Positions 7,734 to 16,274 of a stretch of 64,000 nt of DNA are shown here, piece by piece. Source of the stretch: UBA6054 sp963975575 (lineage in GTDB: Bacteria > Planctomycetota > Phycisphaerae > Phycisphaerales > UBA1924); assembly GCA_963975575.1 (NCBI GenBank), contig CAXBHL010000001.1, positions 372,001-436,000 of the forward strand, in the 5' to 3' direction. The translations under genes and the position numbers were made by a program. The notes beneath the pieces were generated by a model. The model saw only the letters and a list, made by a program, of their open reading frames with translations, ran no database searches and was not told where the DNA came from. Numbering within the stretch: the stretch's first letter is position 1; every line of letters begins with the position of its first letter.

Positions 7734-8246
7734 CTAGATGATCCAGTAGACGATCCACGCCAGCGCGGCGGCCTGTGCGGCGGCGACGAGGTCGTCGAGC
7801 AGGATGCCCCAGCCAGACGGGATCCGCTGGAGCCCGTTGGCGGGGGGGAACTTGGCGATGTCCATGGCGCGGAAGAGCACGAACGCGCCGGCCAGGCTGA
7901 TGAGCGCGAAGAACGCCTCGTTGGCGAACAGGCCGGCGGGCAGGAGCATCAGCGTCAGCGCCATGCCGGCCACCTCGTCGGCGACCACGGGCGAAGGGTC
8001 CTTGCCCCAGCGGGCCTCGGCGGAGTCCCCCCCGATCACGCACGCGGCCGAGAACGCGATCACGAAGACCGCCATCACCGCGTAGTAGACCCAGGCGTGG
8101 GCGCTGCCCGGGCCCGCGCCGGCCAGGATGACGATCGCGCCGAGCACGACAGGGGGCAGCGAGCCCCACGTCCCCGAGGCAGGGCGGAAGAAGCCCAGGC
8201 CGCCGGAGGTCAGGAACAGCTCGTGCGTGGGGTCCTGTCGGTTCAT
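7734..8246 (-). CDS. pgpA: Phosphatidylglycerophosphatase A
   Basis: PgpA removes phosphate from phosphatidylglycerophosphate to give phosphatidylglycerol, at the cytoplasmic membrane. The 170-aa product shows the family's conserved blocks in order: GGLGFFRPASGTWGSLPP near the start, KDPSPVVADEVAGM in the middle, and FRAMDIAKFPPANGLQ with GWGILLDD near the end, with about four membrane helices. The gene lies directly downstream of pgsA on the same strand (36 bases), so the enzyme making the phosphorylated precursor and the phosphatase are paired. The length is typical for PgpA. Confidence 0.9.
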   Translation of the reverse strand: MNRQDPTHELFLTSGGLGFFRPASGTWGSLPPVVLGAIVILAGAGPGSAHAWVYYAVMAVFVIAFSAACVIGGDSAEARWGKDPSPVVADEVAGMALTLMLLPAGLFANEAFFALISLAGAFVLFRAMDIAKFPPANGLQRIPSGWGILLDDLVAAAQAAALAWIVYWII

Positions 8247-8282
8247 CGCGGTCCTGTGCGGGATGGGGCCCGGGGAGGGGGG

Positions 8283-9128
8283 TCAGTGCTTGCGGTTCTT
8301 GCCTTGGCCGCCCTTGGGCTTCTTCGGTGCCCTGGACTTGGGGCTGGGCATGGCGGTGGGCTTGCGGGGCTTGTGGGCGTTGATGAGCTGCATCATCTTC
8401 TGCTGCTGCTCGATGGTGTGCCGGAGGGCCCGCCCGATGTAGGGGAAGGCCGAGAGCACGGTCACGGCGGTGGTGGCCCACATGAGCATGACGAGGAAGG
8501 TTCGGGCGTTGGTGTCCGGGCCGGGGTTGCCGAAGGCGACGACGAGCAGGATCAGGGGGATGGCCACGGACTGGAGGACCATCTTGGCCTTGCCCGACCA
8601 ACCGGCGGAGAAGTCCACCCCGTCGGTCTCGTAAACACCCCGGATGGAGGTGACGAGCAGCTCGCGTCCGACCATGGCCACGACCATCCAGCCCGCGACG
8701 GCCGAGACCTGCATGCGTCCGACGCCCTCGACCACGGACGTGAAGCCCGGACCGGCGAGCATGACGAAGGTTCCCAGGACCAGCAGCTTGTCGGCCCAGG
8801 GGTCCATCACGCGACCGAACTTGCTCTCCGCCTTCCACTTGCGCGCCAGGTGGCCGTCGAGCGCGTCGGTCAGGGCGGCGATGACGAAGAGGATCGCCGC
8901 GGTGAGCAGCACGCCGGTGGACGCATGGGTGAGATCGCCCAGCCGATCGCCGACGGACGGCTCGGCCCGCATCGCCCGCGTGGACACGTTGGCCAGCAGG
9001 ATGACCACGACGACGGCCATCAGGGCCCGCGCGAGGGTGAGCAGGTTGGGGATGTGGACCTTGCGGCTGGGCTGCGGCATCGGCCCGGGGGCGACTCGCG
9101 TCTGCATGCGGAGTTCGTTGGGATTCAT
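8283..9128 (-). CDS. pgsA: CDP-diacylglycerol--glycerol-3-phosphate 3-phosphatidyltransferase
   Basis: This 281-aa CDP-alcohol phosphatidyltransferase has the signature D-x2-D-G-x2-A-R-x8-G-x3-D-x3-D seen as DALDGHLARKW...GRVMDPWADK at about 94-122. It would make phosphatidylglycerophosphate from CDP-diacylglycerol and glycerol 3-phosphate; the next gene, pgpA, does the following step. About five membrane helices are visible, with a Lys-rich tail (PKKPKGGQGKNRKH) that is longer than usual. The start at 9128 is the most likely ATG, but no clear ribosome binding site precedes it; ATGs at 9107 and 9080 are alternatives. PgsA could be confused with other CDP-alcohol transferases, but the pgpA pairing supports the call. 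Confidence 0.85.
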   Translation of the reverse strand: MNPNELRMQTRVAPGPMPQPSRKVHIPNLLTLARALMAVVVVILLANVSTRAMRAEPSVGDRLGDLTHASTGVLLTAAILFVIAALTDALDGHLARKWKAESKFGRVMDPWADKLLVLGTFVMLAGPGFTSVVEGVGRMQVSAVAGWMVVAMVGRELLVTSIRGVYETDGVDFSAGWSGKAKMVLQSVAIPLILLVVAFGNPGPDTNARTFLVMLMWATTAVTVLSAFPYIGRALRHTIEQQQKMMQLINAHKPRKPTAMPSPKSRAPKKPKGGQGKNRKH

Positions 9129-9376
9129 GAGGGACGATGGTAGGAGCGGGCGGGCGGATCGCAAGCCCCGGCGGGGTGCGCGCCCGGCGGCGTCGCCCGG
9201 GTCGGGACGGGCCCCAGATGCGTGCCCCGGGGGGCCTGTTGGTAGACGCTCACCGCGATCGGCACTATCGTGCCACCCATTCCCGGCGGTGGCGGCTCTG
9301 TGCCGTCGGCGGCGCGTGCGGGAGGGCGTTCGTGGCGTCGGCCCGGGCGACGGGTTCATGCACCGGAAGGCACCCA
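9129..9376. other. Divergent intergenic region between pgsA and nuoJ
   Basis: This GC-rich spacer must hold the promoters for the pgsA-pgpA pair and for nuoJKLMN. I see no clear -35/-10 pair or operator in it. The nuoJ ribosome binding site GGAAGG is at its right end. Confidence 0.4.
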
Positions 9377-10366
9377 TTGGAACAGTTCATCAGCCCGATC
9401 GTGCTGTACATGGTGTGCGTGATCGGTGCCGCGGGCATGGCGCTGGCGCTGCCCAGGCGGGGTTCGAAGCTCGTGCCGATCGGCGTGGTGCTGCTGGGCG
9501 GCGCGGCCGGCCTGGCGGCGTTGGCCCTGGCCATGCGGACGCCCGCCGGCGACGGGGTGGGCGTGTTCTTTTACGTCTTCGCGGCCATCGGGCTCGGGGC
9601 GTCGGTCCGGATGATCACCCACCCGCGTCCGGTCTATTCCGCCCTGTACTTCATCCTGACGATCGTGGCCTCCTGCGGCATGTACCTGCTGCTCGGGGCC
9701 GAGTTCATGGCGTTCGCGCTGGTCATCATCTACGCGGGCGCGATCCTGATCACCTACCTGTTCGTCATCATGCTCGCCTCCCAGGCCCCCACGGGGCAGG
9801 AGCCGGGGGCGATGGACGAGACCGACGCGGTCGCCCGCGAGCCGATCGTCGGATCGGTGCTGGGCTTCGTGCTGATGGCGATCATCGCGACGATGCTCTT
9901 CGACGGCATCGGCTCGCTCAGCCGCCCCACCGGGTTCGTTCCCGACGCCGTGCTGGCCGACCTGCCGGGCAAGGTGGACCGGGCGCTGCGCGAGGCCGAG
10001 CTGATCGAGCCGTACGAGCGGGTGCACCGCCTGGCCGACGGCCGGGGTGACATCGACGCCGCGGCCCGGACGATCGCGGTGTACAACGAGGAGACGGGCA
10101 CAATCCGCGTGCTCAGCCCGGACCGCTGGCCGGAGTCGCTGGAGGCGACCAACCTGGACCGCCTGGGCTGGAACCTGCTGCACGACCACCCGATGACGAT
10201 CGAGATCGCCGGCGTGATCCTGCTGATGGCGATGCTGGGCGCGACGGTGCTGGCTCGCAAGCACGTGGAACTGGAAGACTCGCGCAAGGCCGAGCAGGCC
10301 CTGCGTCTGGGGGCCCCGGACCAGCCCCGCCACACGGGCCGTGCGCGGACGGGGGGTGCCTCGTGA
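9377..10366 (+). CDS. nuoJ: NADH-quinone oxidoreductase subunit J
   Basis: This is a membrane-arm subunit of complex I. It starts at TTG 9377, 7 bases after GGAAGG; the frame is open further upstream but that part lacks membrane character. The NuoJ signature stretch is present (HPRPVYSALYFILTIVAS, then FALVIIYAGAILITYLFVIM), with five membrane helices in all. The 329-aa length is well above the typical ~170-200 aa. The excess is a soluble loop of about 100 residues between helices 4 and 5 (about 200-300). It overlaps nuoK by 4 bases and is the first gene of the nuoJKLMN operon. Confidence 0.9.
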   Translation: MEQFISPIVLYMVCVIGAAGMALALPRRGSKLVPIGVVLLGGAAGLAALALAMRTPAGDGVGVFFYVFAAIGLGASVRMITHPRPVYSALYFILTIVASCGMYLLLGAEFMAFALVIIYAGAILITYLFVIMLASQAPTGQEPGAMDETDAVAREPIVGSVLGFVLMAIIATMLFDGIGSLSRPTGFVPDAVLADLPGKVDRALREAELIEPYERVHRLADGRGDIDAAARTIAVYNEETGTIRVLSPDRWPESLEATNLDRLGWNLLHDHPMTIEIAGVILLMAMLGATVLARKHVELEDSRKAEQALRLGAPDQPRHTGRARTGGAS

Positions 10367-10719
10367 CGGATCAGGCGATGCTCGCCCAGATGGTCGTGTC
10401 CGAGTTCGCGCTGCCCGACAGCGTGCTGGCCCACTACCTGTTCGTGTCGGCGGCGATGTTCGCCCTCGGGCTGGTGGGGTTCGTGACGCGTCGGAACCTG
10501 ATCATCATGTTCCTGTGCACCGAGCTGATGTTCCAGGCCGCGGGCCTGGCGCTGATCGCCTTCGGGCGGTACCACCTCGGCGAGGACGGTCAGACGTTCG
10601 TGATCTTCGTGCTGTGCGTCGCGGCCGCCGAGGCGGCGATGGCGCTGGCCCTCGTGGTGCTGCTGTTCCGCCGGCGTGAGACGCTGTCGTCGGAAGCCTG
10701 GAAGGAGCTGAACGGGTGA
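10363..10719 (+). CDS. nuoK: NADH-quinone oxidoreductase subunit K
   Basis: A 118-aa membrane subunit of complex I with three helices. It starts at GTG 10363, overlapping the nuoJ stop (GTGA). The conserved NuoK features are present: NLIIMFLCTELMFQAAGLAL, with the membrane-embedded Glu of helix 2, and the helix-3 Glu in VAAAEAAMALALVVLLF. Both glutamates are needed for proton translocation in studied enzymes. The next gene, nuoL, overlaps its stop by 4 bases. Confidence 0.92.
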   Translation: MTDQAMLAQMVVSEFALPDSVLAHYLFVSAAMFALGLVGFVTRRNLIIMFLCTELMFQAAGLALIAFGRYHLGEDGQTFVIFVLCVAAAEAAMALALVVLLFRRRETLSSEAWKELNG

Positions 10720-13067
10720 TCGCCGATCTACTGACGACCCCGGTCGTGTCCACGATTCTGGCCGCCCCCGAGGTTCTCGCCGGCGATCACGCCGCCGCGG
10801 GCGTCGGCCGCGGCCCGGGCTGGGTGCTGCTGATCCCCTTCCTCGCGCTGTTCGGCTCGGCCCTGTGCGGGCTGTTCGCCGCCTTCGGCGTGCGCAGCAA
10901 GCTGCCGGCCTACTCGGTCGTCGCGCTGCTCGCCGTGTCGTTCCTGGCGACCGTGTCGATGTATCTGGGCTTCGACGGCCACGCCTACACGGTCAAGGCC
11001 TTCGACTGGATTAACGTGAGCTGGGGCGACCCGGCCCACCCGATGTCGTTCGTGGCCAACTTCTCGTTCTACGTCGACACGCTGACGATCTACTGGATGC
11101 TGTTCGTCACCGGCCTGGCCACGCTGATCGGCCTGTACGCCAGCGAGTACATGTCGCACGACCAGGGCGTGGGCTACTGCCGGTTTTTCGCGGCCTTCAG
11201 CCTGTTCGTGTTCTCGATGGCCTGCCTGGTCATGGGCGACAACCTCATCATGCTCTACCTGGGCTGGGAGGGCGTGGGCCTGTGCTCGTACCTGCTGATC
11301 GGCTACTTCTACAAGAAGCCCTCGGCGGTGGCCGCGGCCAAGAAGGCGTTCATCGTCAACCGCGTGGGCGACTTTGGGCTGGCGCTGGGCATCTACCTGA
11401 CCTTCGTGCACTTCGGCACGGTCGAGTACGCGTCGCTGTTCGCTGATGCCAAGCTGCTCGGCTACATCGAAGCGGCCAAGGTCGGCGACTTCGCCGCGAT
11501 CCCGGCCATCGCCCAGTGGATCCCGCTGCTGCTGATGGTCGGCGCGTTCGGCAAGTCGGCCCAGTTCCCCCTCTATGTCTGGCTGCCCGACGCGATGGAG
11601 GGCCCGACCCCGGTGTCCGCCCTGATCCACGCGGCGACCATGGTCACCGCGGGCGTGTACCTGATCGCCCGCACCTACCCGATCTTCCTGACCAGCGAGT
11701 TCGCGCTGCCCATCGTCGCGTGGATCGGCACGATCACCGCCCTGCTGGCGGCCACGATCGGCATGGCCCAGTTCGATATCAAACGGATCATGGCGTACTC
11801 GACCGTGTCGCAGCTCGGCTATATGTTCGCCGGGCTCGGCGTGCTGACGCCCACGGGCGCCGCGTACCACACGCTGACCCACGCCTTCTTCAAGGCCCTG
11901 CTGTTCCTCTGCTGCGGTGCGGTGATGCACGGCTTCGCCGGGCAGCTGGACCTGCGCAGGCTCAGCGGCCTGCGCAAGGTCAAGGGCTGGGGCATCGTTT
12001 CGCTCGGCATGTTCATCGGCTGCCTGAACCTGGCGGGCTTCCCGCTGACGGCCGGCTTCTTCAGCAAGGACACGATCCTGGCCGAGGCCTTCGTGACCCC
12101 GGGCACCGCGGTGATCGGCTGGATCCTGATCCTGACCGCCGGCCTGACGGCGTACTACACCTTCCGCGTGTTCTTCCGCGTGTTCATGGGCCCGGTGGAG
12201 TACCACCCGGGCGATGAGGTGCACGACCACGACCACGCCGATGCCCACGGCGACGACCACGCGCACGCGGAGGCGCACGGCGAGGAACACCACCACGACG
12301 CCGGCCAGCACACCGACCACCACGCCGACCACTTCCACCCGCACGCGCCGGGCTGGGCCATCAATACTGTGCTCGCGACGCTCGCGGTGCTCTCGATCCT
12401 GGCCAGCGGGCTCTACTTCGTCGGCTCGGGCGAGGCGCACGGGCTCAAGACCAAGCACTACGCCGACACGATGATCTCCAACTCGACCGCGGGCTACCAC
12501 TCGCCCTATTCCGAGCACGCCTTCCACGACGCCCACGCGGGCTCGGCGGACGAGTCCCACGCGGGCGGCGGCCACGACGCGCACGCCCCCGTGCCGGGAG
12601 TCGGTCCGCGCGGCACGATCGACGAGCCGCTGACGCTGATGGGCAAGGACCCGCACAAGATCATGTACTACGTCTCGGGCGTGGTCGGCCTGGTGGGTAT
12701 CGGCCTGGCGTGGTTCTTCCACCTGGCCGGTCGCACGACCGCCGCCGAGTGCCGCATGGACAAGGTGGCCCGCCTGTTCGGCCCGATCCCCCGCTGGGCG
12801 GAGAACAAGTGGTATGTGGACGAGTTCTACAACGGCGTGTTCCGCGTGCCGCTGATCGTGGTTTCTCACCTGTCCCACTGGTTCGACAAGCTGGTGGTTG
12901 ACGGGCTGGTGAACCTGTTCGGGATGCTGCCGCGGCTGCTGGGCTGGTCGATCCGGCCGTCGCAGTCGGGCGTGCTGCAGGGCTACGCGGCCGCCATGGT
13001 GGGCGGCGTGGCGGTCCTGCTGATCGTGGTGTTGGTCGTGGCCGCTCGGCTGGGGGGTGGCGTTTGA
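10716..13067 (+). CDS. nuoL: NADH-quinone oxidoreductase subunit L, with a His-rich insert
   Basis: This is the distal antiporter-like proton-pumping subunit of complex I, 783 aa, with a GTG start overlapping nuoK. The conserved core is clear: LYLGWEGVGLCSYLLIGYF (about 186-204), LPDAMEGPTPVSALIHAAT (about 290) and the discontinuous-helix segment around KALLFLCCGAVMHG. Between the core and the C-terminal amphipathic helix, residues about 500-548 form a His/Asp/Glu-rich loop (DHDHADAHGDDHAHAEAHG...) not present in typical NuoL, and a second His-rich stretch lies near 600-625. These loops may bind metal ions. The gene overlaps nuoM by 4 bases. Confidence 0.93.
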   Translation: MIADLLTTPVVSTILAAPEVLAGDHAAAGVGRGPGWVLLIPFLALFGSALCGLFAAFGVRSKLPAYSVVALLAVSFLATVSMYLGFDGHAYTVKAFDWINVSWGDPAHPMSFVANFSFYVDTLTIYWMLFVTGLATLIGLYASEYMSHDQGVGYCRFFAAFSLFVFSMACLVMGDNLIMLYLGWEGVGLCSYLLIGYFYKKPSAVAAAKKAFIVNRVGDFGLALGIYLTFVHFGTVEYASLFADAKLLGYIEAAKVGDFAAIPAIAQWIPLLLMVGAFGKSAQFPLYVWLPDAMEGPTPVSALIHAATMVTAGVYLIARTYPIFLTSEFALPIVAWIGTITALLAATIGMAQFDIKRIMAYSTVSQLGYMFAGLGVLTPTGAAYHTLTHAFFKALLFLCCGAVMHGFAGQLDLRRLSGLRKVKGWGIVSLGMFIGCLNLAGFPLTAGFFSKDTILAEAFVTPGTAVIGWILILTAGLTAYYTFRVFFRVFMGPVEYHPGDEVHDHDHADAHGDDHAHAEAHGEEHHHDAGQHTDHHADHFHPHAPGWAINTVLATLAVLSILASGLYFVGSGEAHGLKTKHYADTMISNSTAGYHSPYSEHAFHDAHAGSADESHAGGGHDAHAPVPGVGPRGTIDEPLTLMGKDPHKIMYYVSGVVGLVGIGLAWFFHLAGRTTAAECRMDKVARLFGPIPRWAENKWYVDEFYNGVFRVPLIVVSHLSHWFDKLVVDGLVNLFGMLPRLLGWSIRPSQSGVLQGYAAAMVGGVAVLLIVVLVVAARLGGGV

Positions 13068-14659
13068 ACCCGCTCTGGACCGTCATGCTCGTCGTGGTGC
13101 CCCTGCTGGGGGCGCTGCTCGTCGCGTTCGGCCGGGCGAAGAACGCCTACCGGGACGCGCTGTTCGCCTCGCTGGCGGCCCTCGTGCCCGCGGTGATGAT
13201 GCTCGCCGAGTTCGACTTCGCCCGCGGGGGTGAGTTCCAGGGCGTGAAGACCTGGGCGTGGATCGACCAGCTCGGCCTGCAGCTCTCGATCGGCGTGGAC
13301 TCGATCGCCCTGCTGCTCATCGCCCTGAGCGCCCTGCTCGGGCCGGTCTGCGTGCTCGCCTCCAAGACCGCCATCCTCGAGAACCGCAAGCTGTACTACG
13401 CCTGGCTGCTGATCCTGCAGTCGGCGATGGTGGGGGTGTTCGCCAGCCGCGACCTGGTGCTGTTCTACATCTGCTTCGAGTTCACGCTGCTGCCCATGTT
13501 CGTCCTGATCCGCATGTTCGGCTCGACCAACCGCGTGGCGGCCAGCACCAAGTTCTTCCTGTACACCTTCACCGGCTCGATCATCACGCTGGCCGGTCTG
13601 GTCTACGTGGTCAACTTCGCGGCCGACCTCAACGGGTTCTGGTCGCTGGACATCGGCGTGCTGACGGCCGCCGCGGGGCGGATGGACGCCACCCAGCAGG
13701 GCTGGGTGCTGCTGGCGCTGCTGGCGGGCTTTGCGGTCAAGGTGCCGCTGTTCCCGGTGCACACCTGGCTGCCGCTGGCGCACACCGAGGCGCCCACCGC
13801 GGGCTCGGTCATCCTGGCCGGCGTGCTGCTCAAGCTGGGCACCTACGGCATCTACCGATTCGCGATCCCGATGGCCCCCGCGGCGTTCACCGAGTACGCA
13901 CCGGTCATCGCCACGCTCTCGATCATCGGCATCATCTATGCGGGCCTGATCTGCTGGATCCAGGACGACATCAAGAAGCTCGTCGCGTACTCGTCGGTCA
14001 GCCACCTGGGCTTCTGCGTGCTGGGTCTGGCGGCGCTGAACGCCACGGGCCTGTCCGGCTCGGTGCTGTACATGCTCAGCCACGGCTTCTCGACCGGCGG
14101 GCTGTTCCTCATGATCGGCTTCATGTACGAGCGGTACCACACGCGCGACATGCGCCGCGTGGGCGGGCTGGCGTCCAAGATGCCGATCTGGGCGACCTTC
14201 ATGGTCTTCTTCGCGATGGCGTCGGTGGGGTTGCCCGGCCTGAACGGCTTCCCGTCCGAGCTGCTGTGCCTGATCGCTGCCTTCCAGTCCGACGCGGCGT
14301 GGACGGTGCAGGGCCAGCCCGGCGCGGCGGGCGTGACGCTCGGCCCGTGGTACGCCGCGGTGGCCGCGACCGGCATGATCATCGCCGCGATGTACCTGCT
14401 GATCATGGTCGGCAAGATCTGCTTCGGGCCGAAGATCGAGCCCGAGGGCCATCACCACCACGACGTGCTGCCCGACGACCTGAACCTGCGAGAGATCGTC
14501 ACGCTGCTGCCGCTGGCGGCCGGATGCCTGATCTTCGGCTTCTTCCCGGGCCTGCTGCTCGACGCGATCCACGACCCGGTCAACCAGACGGTCGAGCTGG
14601 TGCGTGCGGCCACCGATGCGGTCGGTTTGGCCCCGGTCCTTGAGGGGGTGCACCCGTGA
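13064..14659 (+). CDS. nuoM: NADH-quinone oxidoreductase subunit M
   Basis: Antiporter-like proton-pumping subunit of complex I, 531 aa, about 14 membrane helices. It begins at TTG 13064, inside the nuoL stop (TTGA). Conserved elements include FYICFEFTLLPMFVLI with the key Glu of helix 5, FPVHTWLPLAHTEAPTAGSV (about 227-246) with its proton-path Lys and His, and KKLVAYSSVSHLGFCVLG. A short histidine cluster (EGHHHHD, about 465) lies in a loop near the C-terminus. The gene overlaps nuoN by 4 bases. Confidence 0.93.
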   Translation: MNPLWTVMLVVVPLLGALLVAFGRAKNAYRDALFASLAALVPAVMMLAEFDFARGGEFQGVKTWAWIDQLGLQLSIGVDSIALLLIALSALLGPVCVLASKTAILENRKLYYAWLLILQSAMVGVFASRDLVLFYICFEFTLLPMFVLIRMFGSTNRVAASTKFFLYTFTGSIITLAGLVYVVNFAADLNGFWSLDIGVLTAAAGRMDATQQGWVLLALLAGFAVKVPLFPVHTWLPLAHTEAPTAGSVILAGVLLKLGTYGIYRFAIPMAPAAFTEYAPVIATLSIIGIIYAGLICWIQDDIKKLVAYSSVSHLGFCVLGLAALNATGLSGSVLYMLSHGFSTGGLFLMIGFMYERYHTRDMRRVGGLASKMPIWATFMVFFAMASVGLPGLNGFPSELLCLIAAFQSDAAWTVQGQPGAAGVTLGPWYAAVAATGMIIAAMYLLIMVGKICFGPKIEPEGHHHHDVLPDDLNLREIVTLLPLAAGCLIFGFFPGLLLDAIHDPVNQTVELVRAATDAVGLAPVLEGVHP

Positions 14660-16197
14660 TCGAGAAGCTCTCCCTGGTCGGCCCCGAGATCATCCTGTTC
14701 ATCACCACCTGCGTGGTGATGCTGACCGGTCAGTGGCCGGTCACCACCGTCCGCCGGCTCACGCCGTGGATCGTCGCCGTCGGCCTGATCGGATCGATCG
14801 GCGCGGCCATGGGCACGCCGGCGACCACCGGCCTGTTCCCCGAGCTGATCCCCTACGCCAAGGGGCTGACGGGCGTGATGGGTCTGATGCTGCTGCCGCT
14901 GATCATCGGCACGGTGGACCGCGATCTCGAATCGGCCGCCGCACGCGGGGCCCGGTTCGAGCCGCTGCGGTCCACCGGGGCCGAGTTCTACGCCTTCTTC
15001 CTGTTCTCTTTGACCGGGCTGATGCTGGTGGCGTCGGGCGACGACCTGATCTGGCTGTTCCTGGCGCTCGAGCTGACCAGCCTGCCGACCTACATCATGG
15101 TGACGATCTCCACCCGCGGCACCCGCTCGCAGGAGGCCGGCGTCAAGTACTTCTTCCTCGGTGCGCTCGGGGCGGCCATCTTCCTGTATGGATTCGCGCT
15201 GCTCTACGGCGCGACGGGCACGACCAACCTGCCGGCCATCGCCCAGCACTTTGCGGACAACGGCATCGGCCCGATCGGCATGATGGGCGTGCTGGTCGCG
15301 CTGATCGGCGTCTCGTTCAAGATCGCCGCGGTGCCGATGCACTTCTACACGCCCGACGTGTACCAGGGCGCGGCGTCGCCGGTGTCGGCCATGCTGGCCT
15401 TCGTGCCCAAGGCGGCGGGCTTCCTGGCCATCTTCATGATCGCCGGCGTCGCCGGCTGGGAGCGTCAGGGCGCGCTGCCCGTGCCGGTCGAGGCGCTGCT
15501 CTGGGTCATGGCCGCCTTGACCATGACCGTGGGAAACGTGCTGGCGCTGCTGCAGTCGAGCGTCAAGCGGATGATGGCCTACTCGTCCATCGCGCACTCG
15601 GGCTACATGCTCGTGGGCGTGATCGCCGGCCCGGGCCCGGACGGGGCCTCGTTCTGGCGCAACGGGCTGGGCGCGGTGCTGTTCTACCTGCTCTGCTACG
15701 GCGTGATGAACCTGGGCGTGTTCGCCGTCCTCGCCTGCCTGGAGCGCAAGGGCGAGGAGGCCGACGAGATCGACGACATCCGCGGCCTCGTGAAGAGCCA
15801 CCCGCACCTGGGCTGGACCATGGTCATCTGCTGCCTGTCGCTGCTGGGGTTCCCGCCGCTGCTCGGGTTCATCGGCAAGGTCGGCCTGTTCACCTCCGGC
15901 ATCGCCAGCGGCAACCTGGCGCTGGTGGTCATCCTCGGCATCAACTCGGCCATCGCCGCGTTCTACTACCTGCGCCTGGTCTCGGCGACCTACCTCGAGC
16001 CGGCGTCCGACACCGGGTTCCGGCCCTCGCCGTTCGTCTCCCGCCACGTGGCGACCGTGGTTTCGGCCGGCGGCGTGCTGGTGCTGCTGTTTGTCGGCAA
16101 CCGCCTGATCACCGCGGCCGACGGCGCGGCGACCTTCGACCGCCCGGTGCCGGCTCATTCCGGCGCTCACGTCGACCACGTCTCCGTGGCGGACTGA
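14656..16197 (+). CDS. nuoN: NADH-quinone oxidoreductase subunit N
   Basis: Third antiporter-like subunit of complex I, 513 aa. It starts at GTG 14656, overlapping nuoM by 4 bases. Signature segments are LALELTSLPTYIMV (about 136), the FKIAAVPMHFYTPDVYQGA motif (about 222-240) and RMMAYSSIAHSGYMLVG. It is the last gene of the operon and is followed 30 bases later by a strong terminator. The order J-K-L-M-N is the standard end of nuo operons, but genes for subunits A to I are not upstream here. Confidence 0.93.
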   Translation: MIEKLSLVGPEIILFITTCVVMLTGQWPVTTVRRLTPWIVAVGLIGSIGAAMGTPATTGLFPELIPYAKGLTGVMGLMLLPLIIGTVDRDLESAAARGARFEPLRSTGAEFYAFFLFSLTGLMLVASGDDLIWLFLALELTSLPTYIMVTISTRGTRSQEAGVKYFFLGALGAAIFLYGFALLYGATGTTNLPAIAQHFADNGIGPIGMMGVLVALIGVSFKIAAVPMHFYTPDVYQGAASPVSAMLAFVPKAAGFLAIFMIAGVAGWERQGALPVPVEALLWVMAALTMTVGNVLALLQSSVKRMMAYSSIAHSGYMLVGVIAGPGPDGASFWRNGLGAVLFYLLCYGVMNLGVFAVLACLERKGEEADEIDDIRGLVKSHPHLGWTMVICCLSLLGFPPLLGFIGKVGLFTSGIASGNLALVVILGINSAIAAFYYLRLVSATYLEPASDTGFRPSPFVSRHVATVVSAGGVLVLLFVGNRLITAADGAATFDRPVPAHSGAHVDHVSVAD

Positions 16198-16226
16198 CCG
16201 ACGAACCGTCCCACATCTGAACCCAG

Positions 16227-16254
16227 CGAAGGCCCGCTTCACCGCGGGCCTTCG
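16227..16254 (+). terminator. Terminator of the nuoJKLMN operon
   Basis: A perfect 11-bp stem (CGAAGGCCCGC with GCGGGCCTTCG) and a 6-base loop, 30 bases after the nuoN stop. Only a short T-rich stretch follows. Confidence 0.75.
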
Positions 16255-16274
16255 TCGTGATAGGCTCAGCGGCC

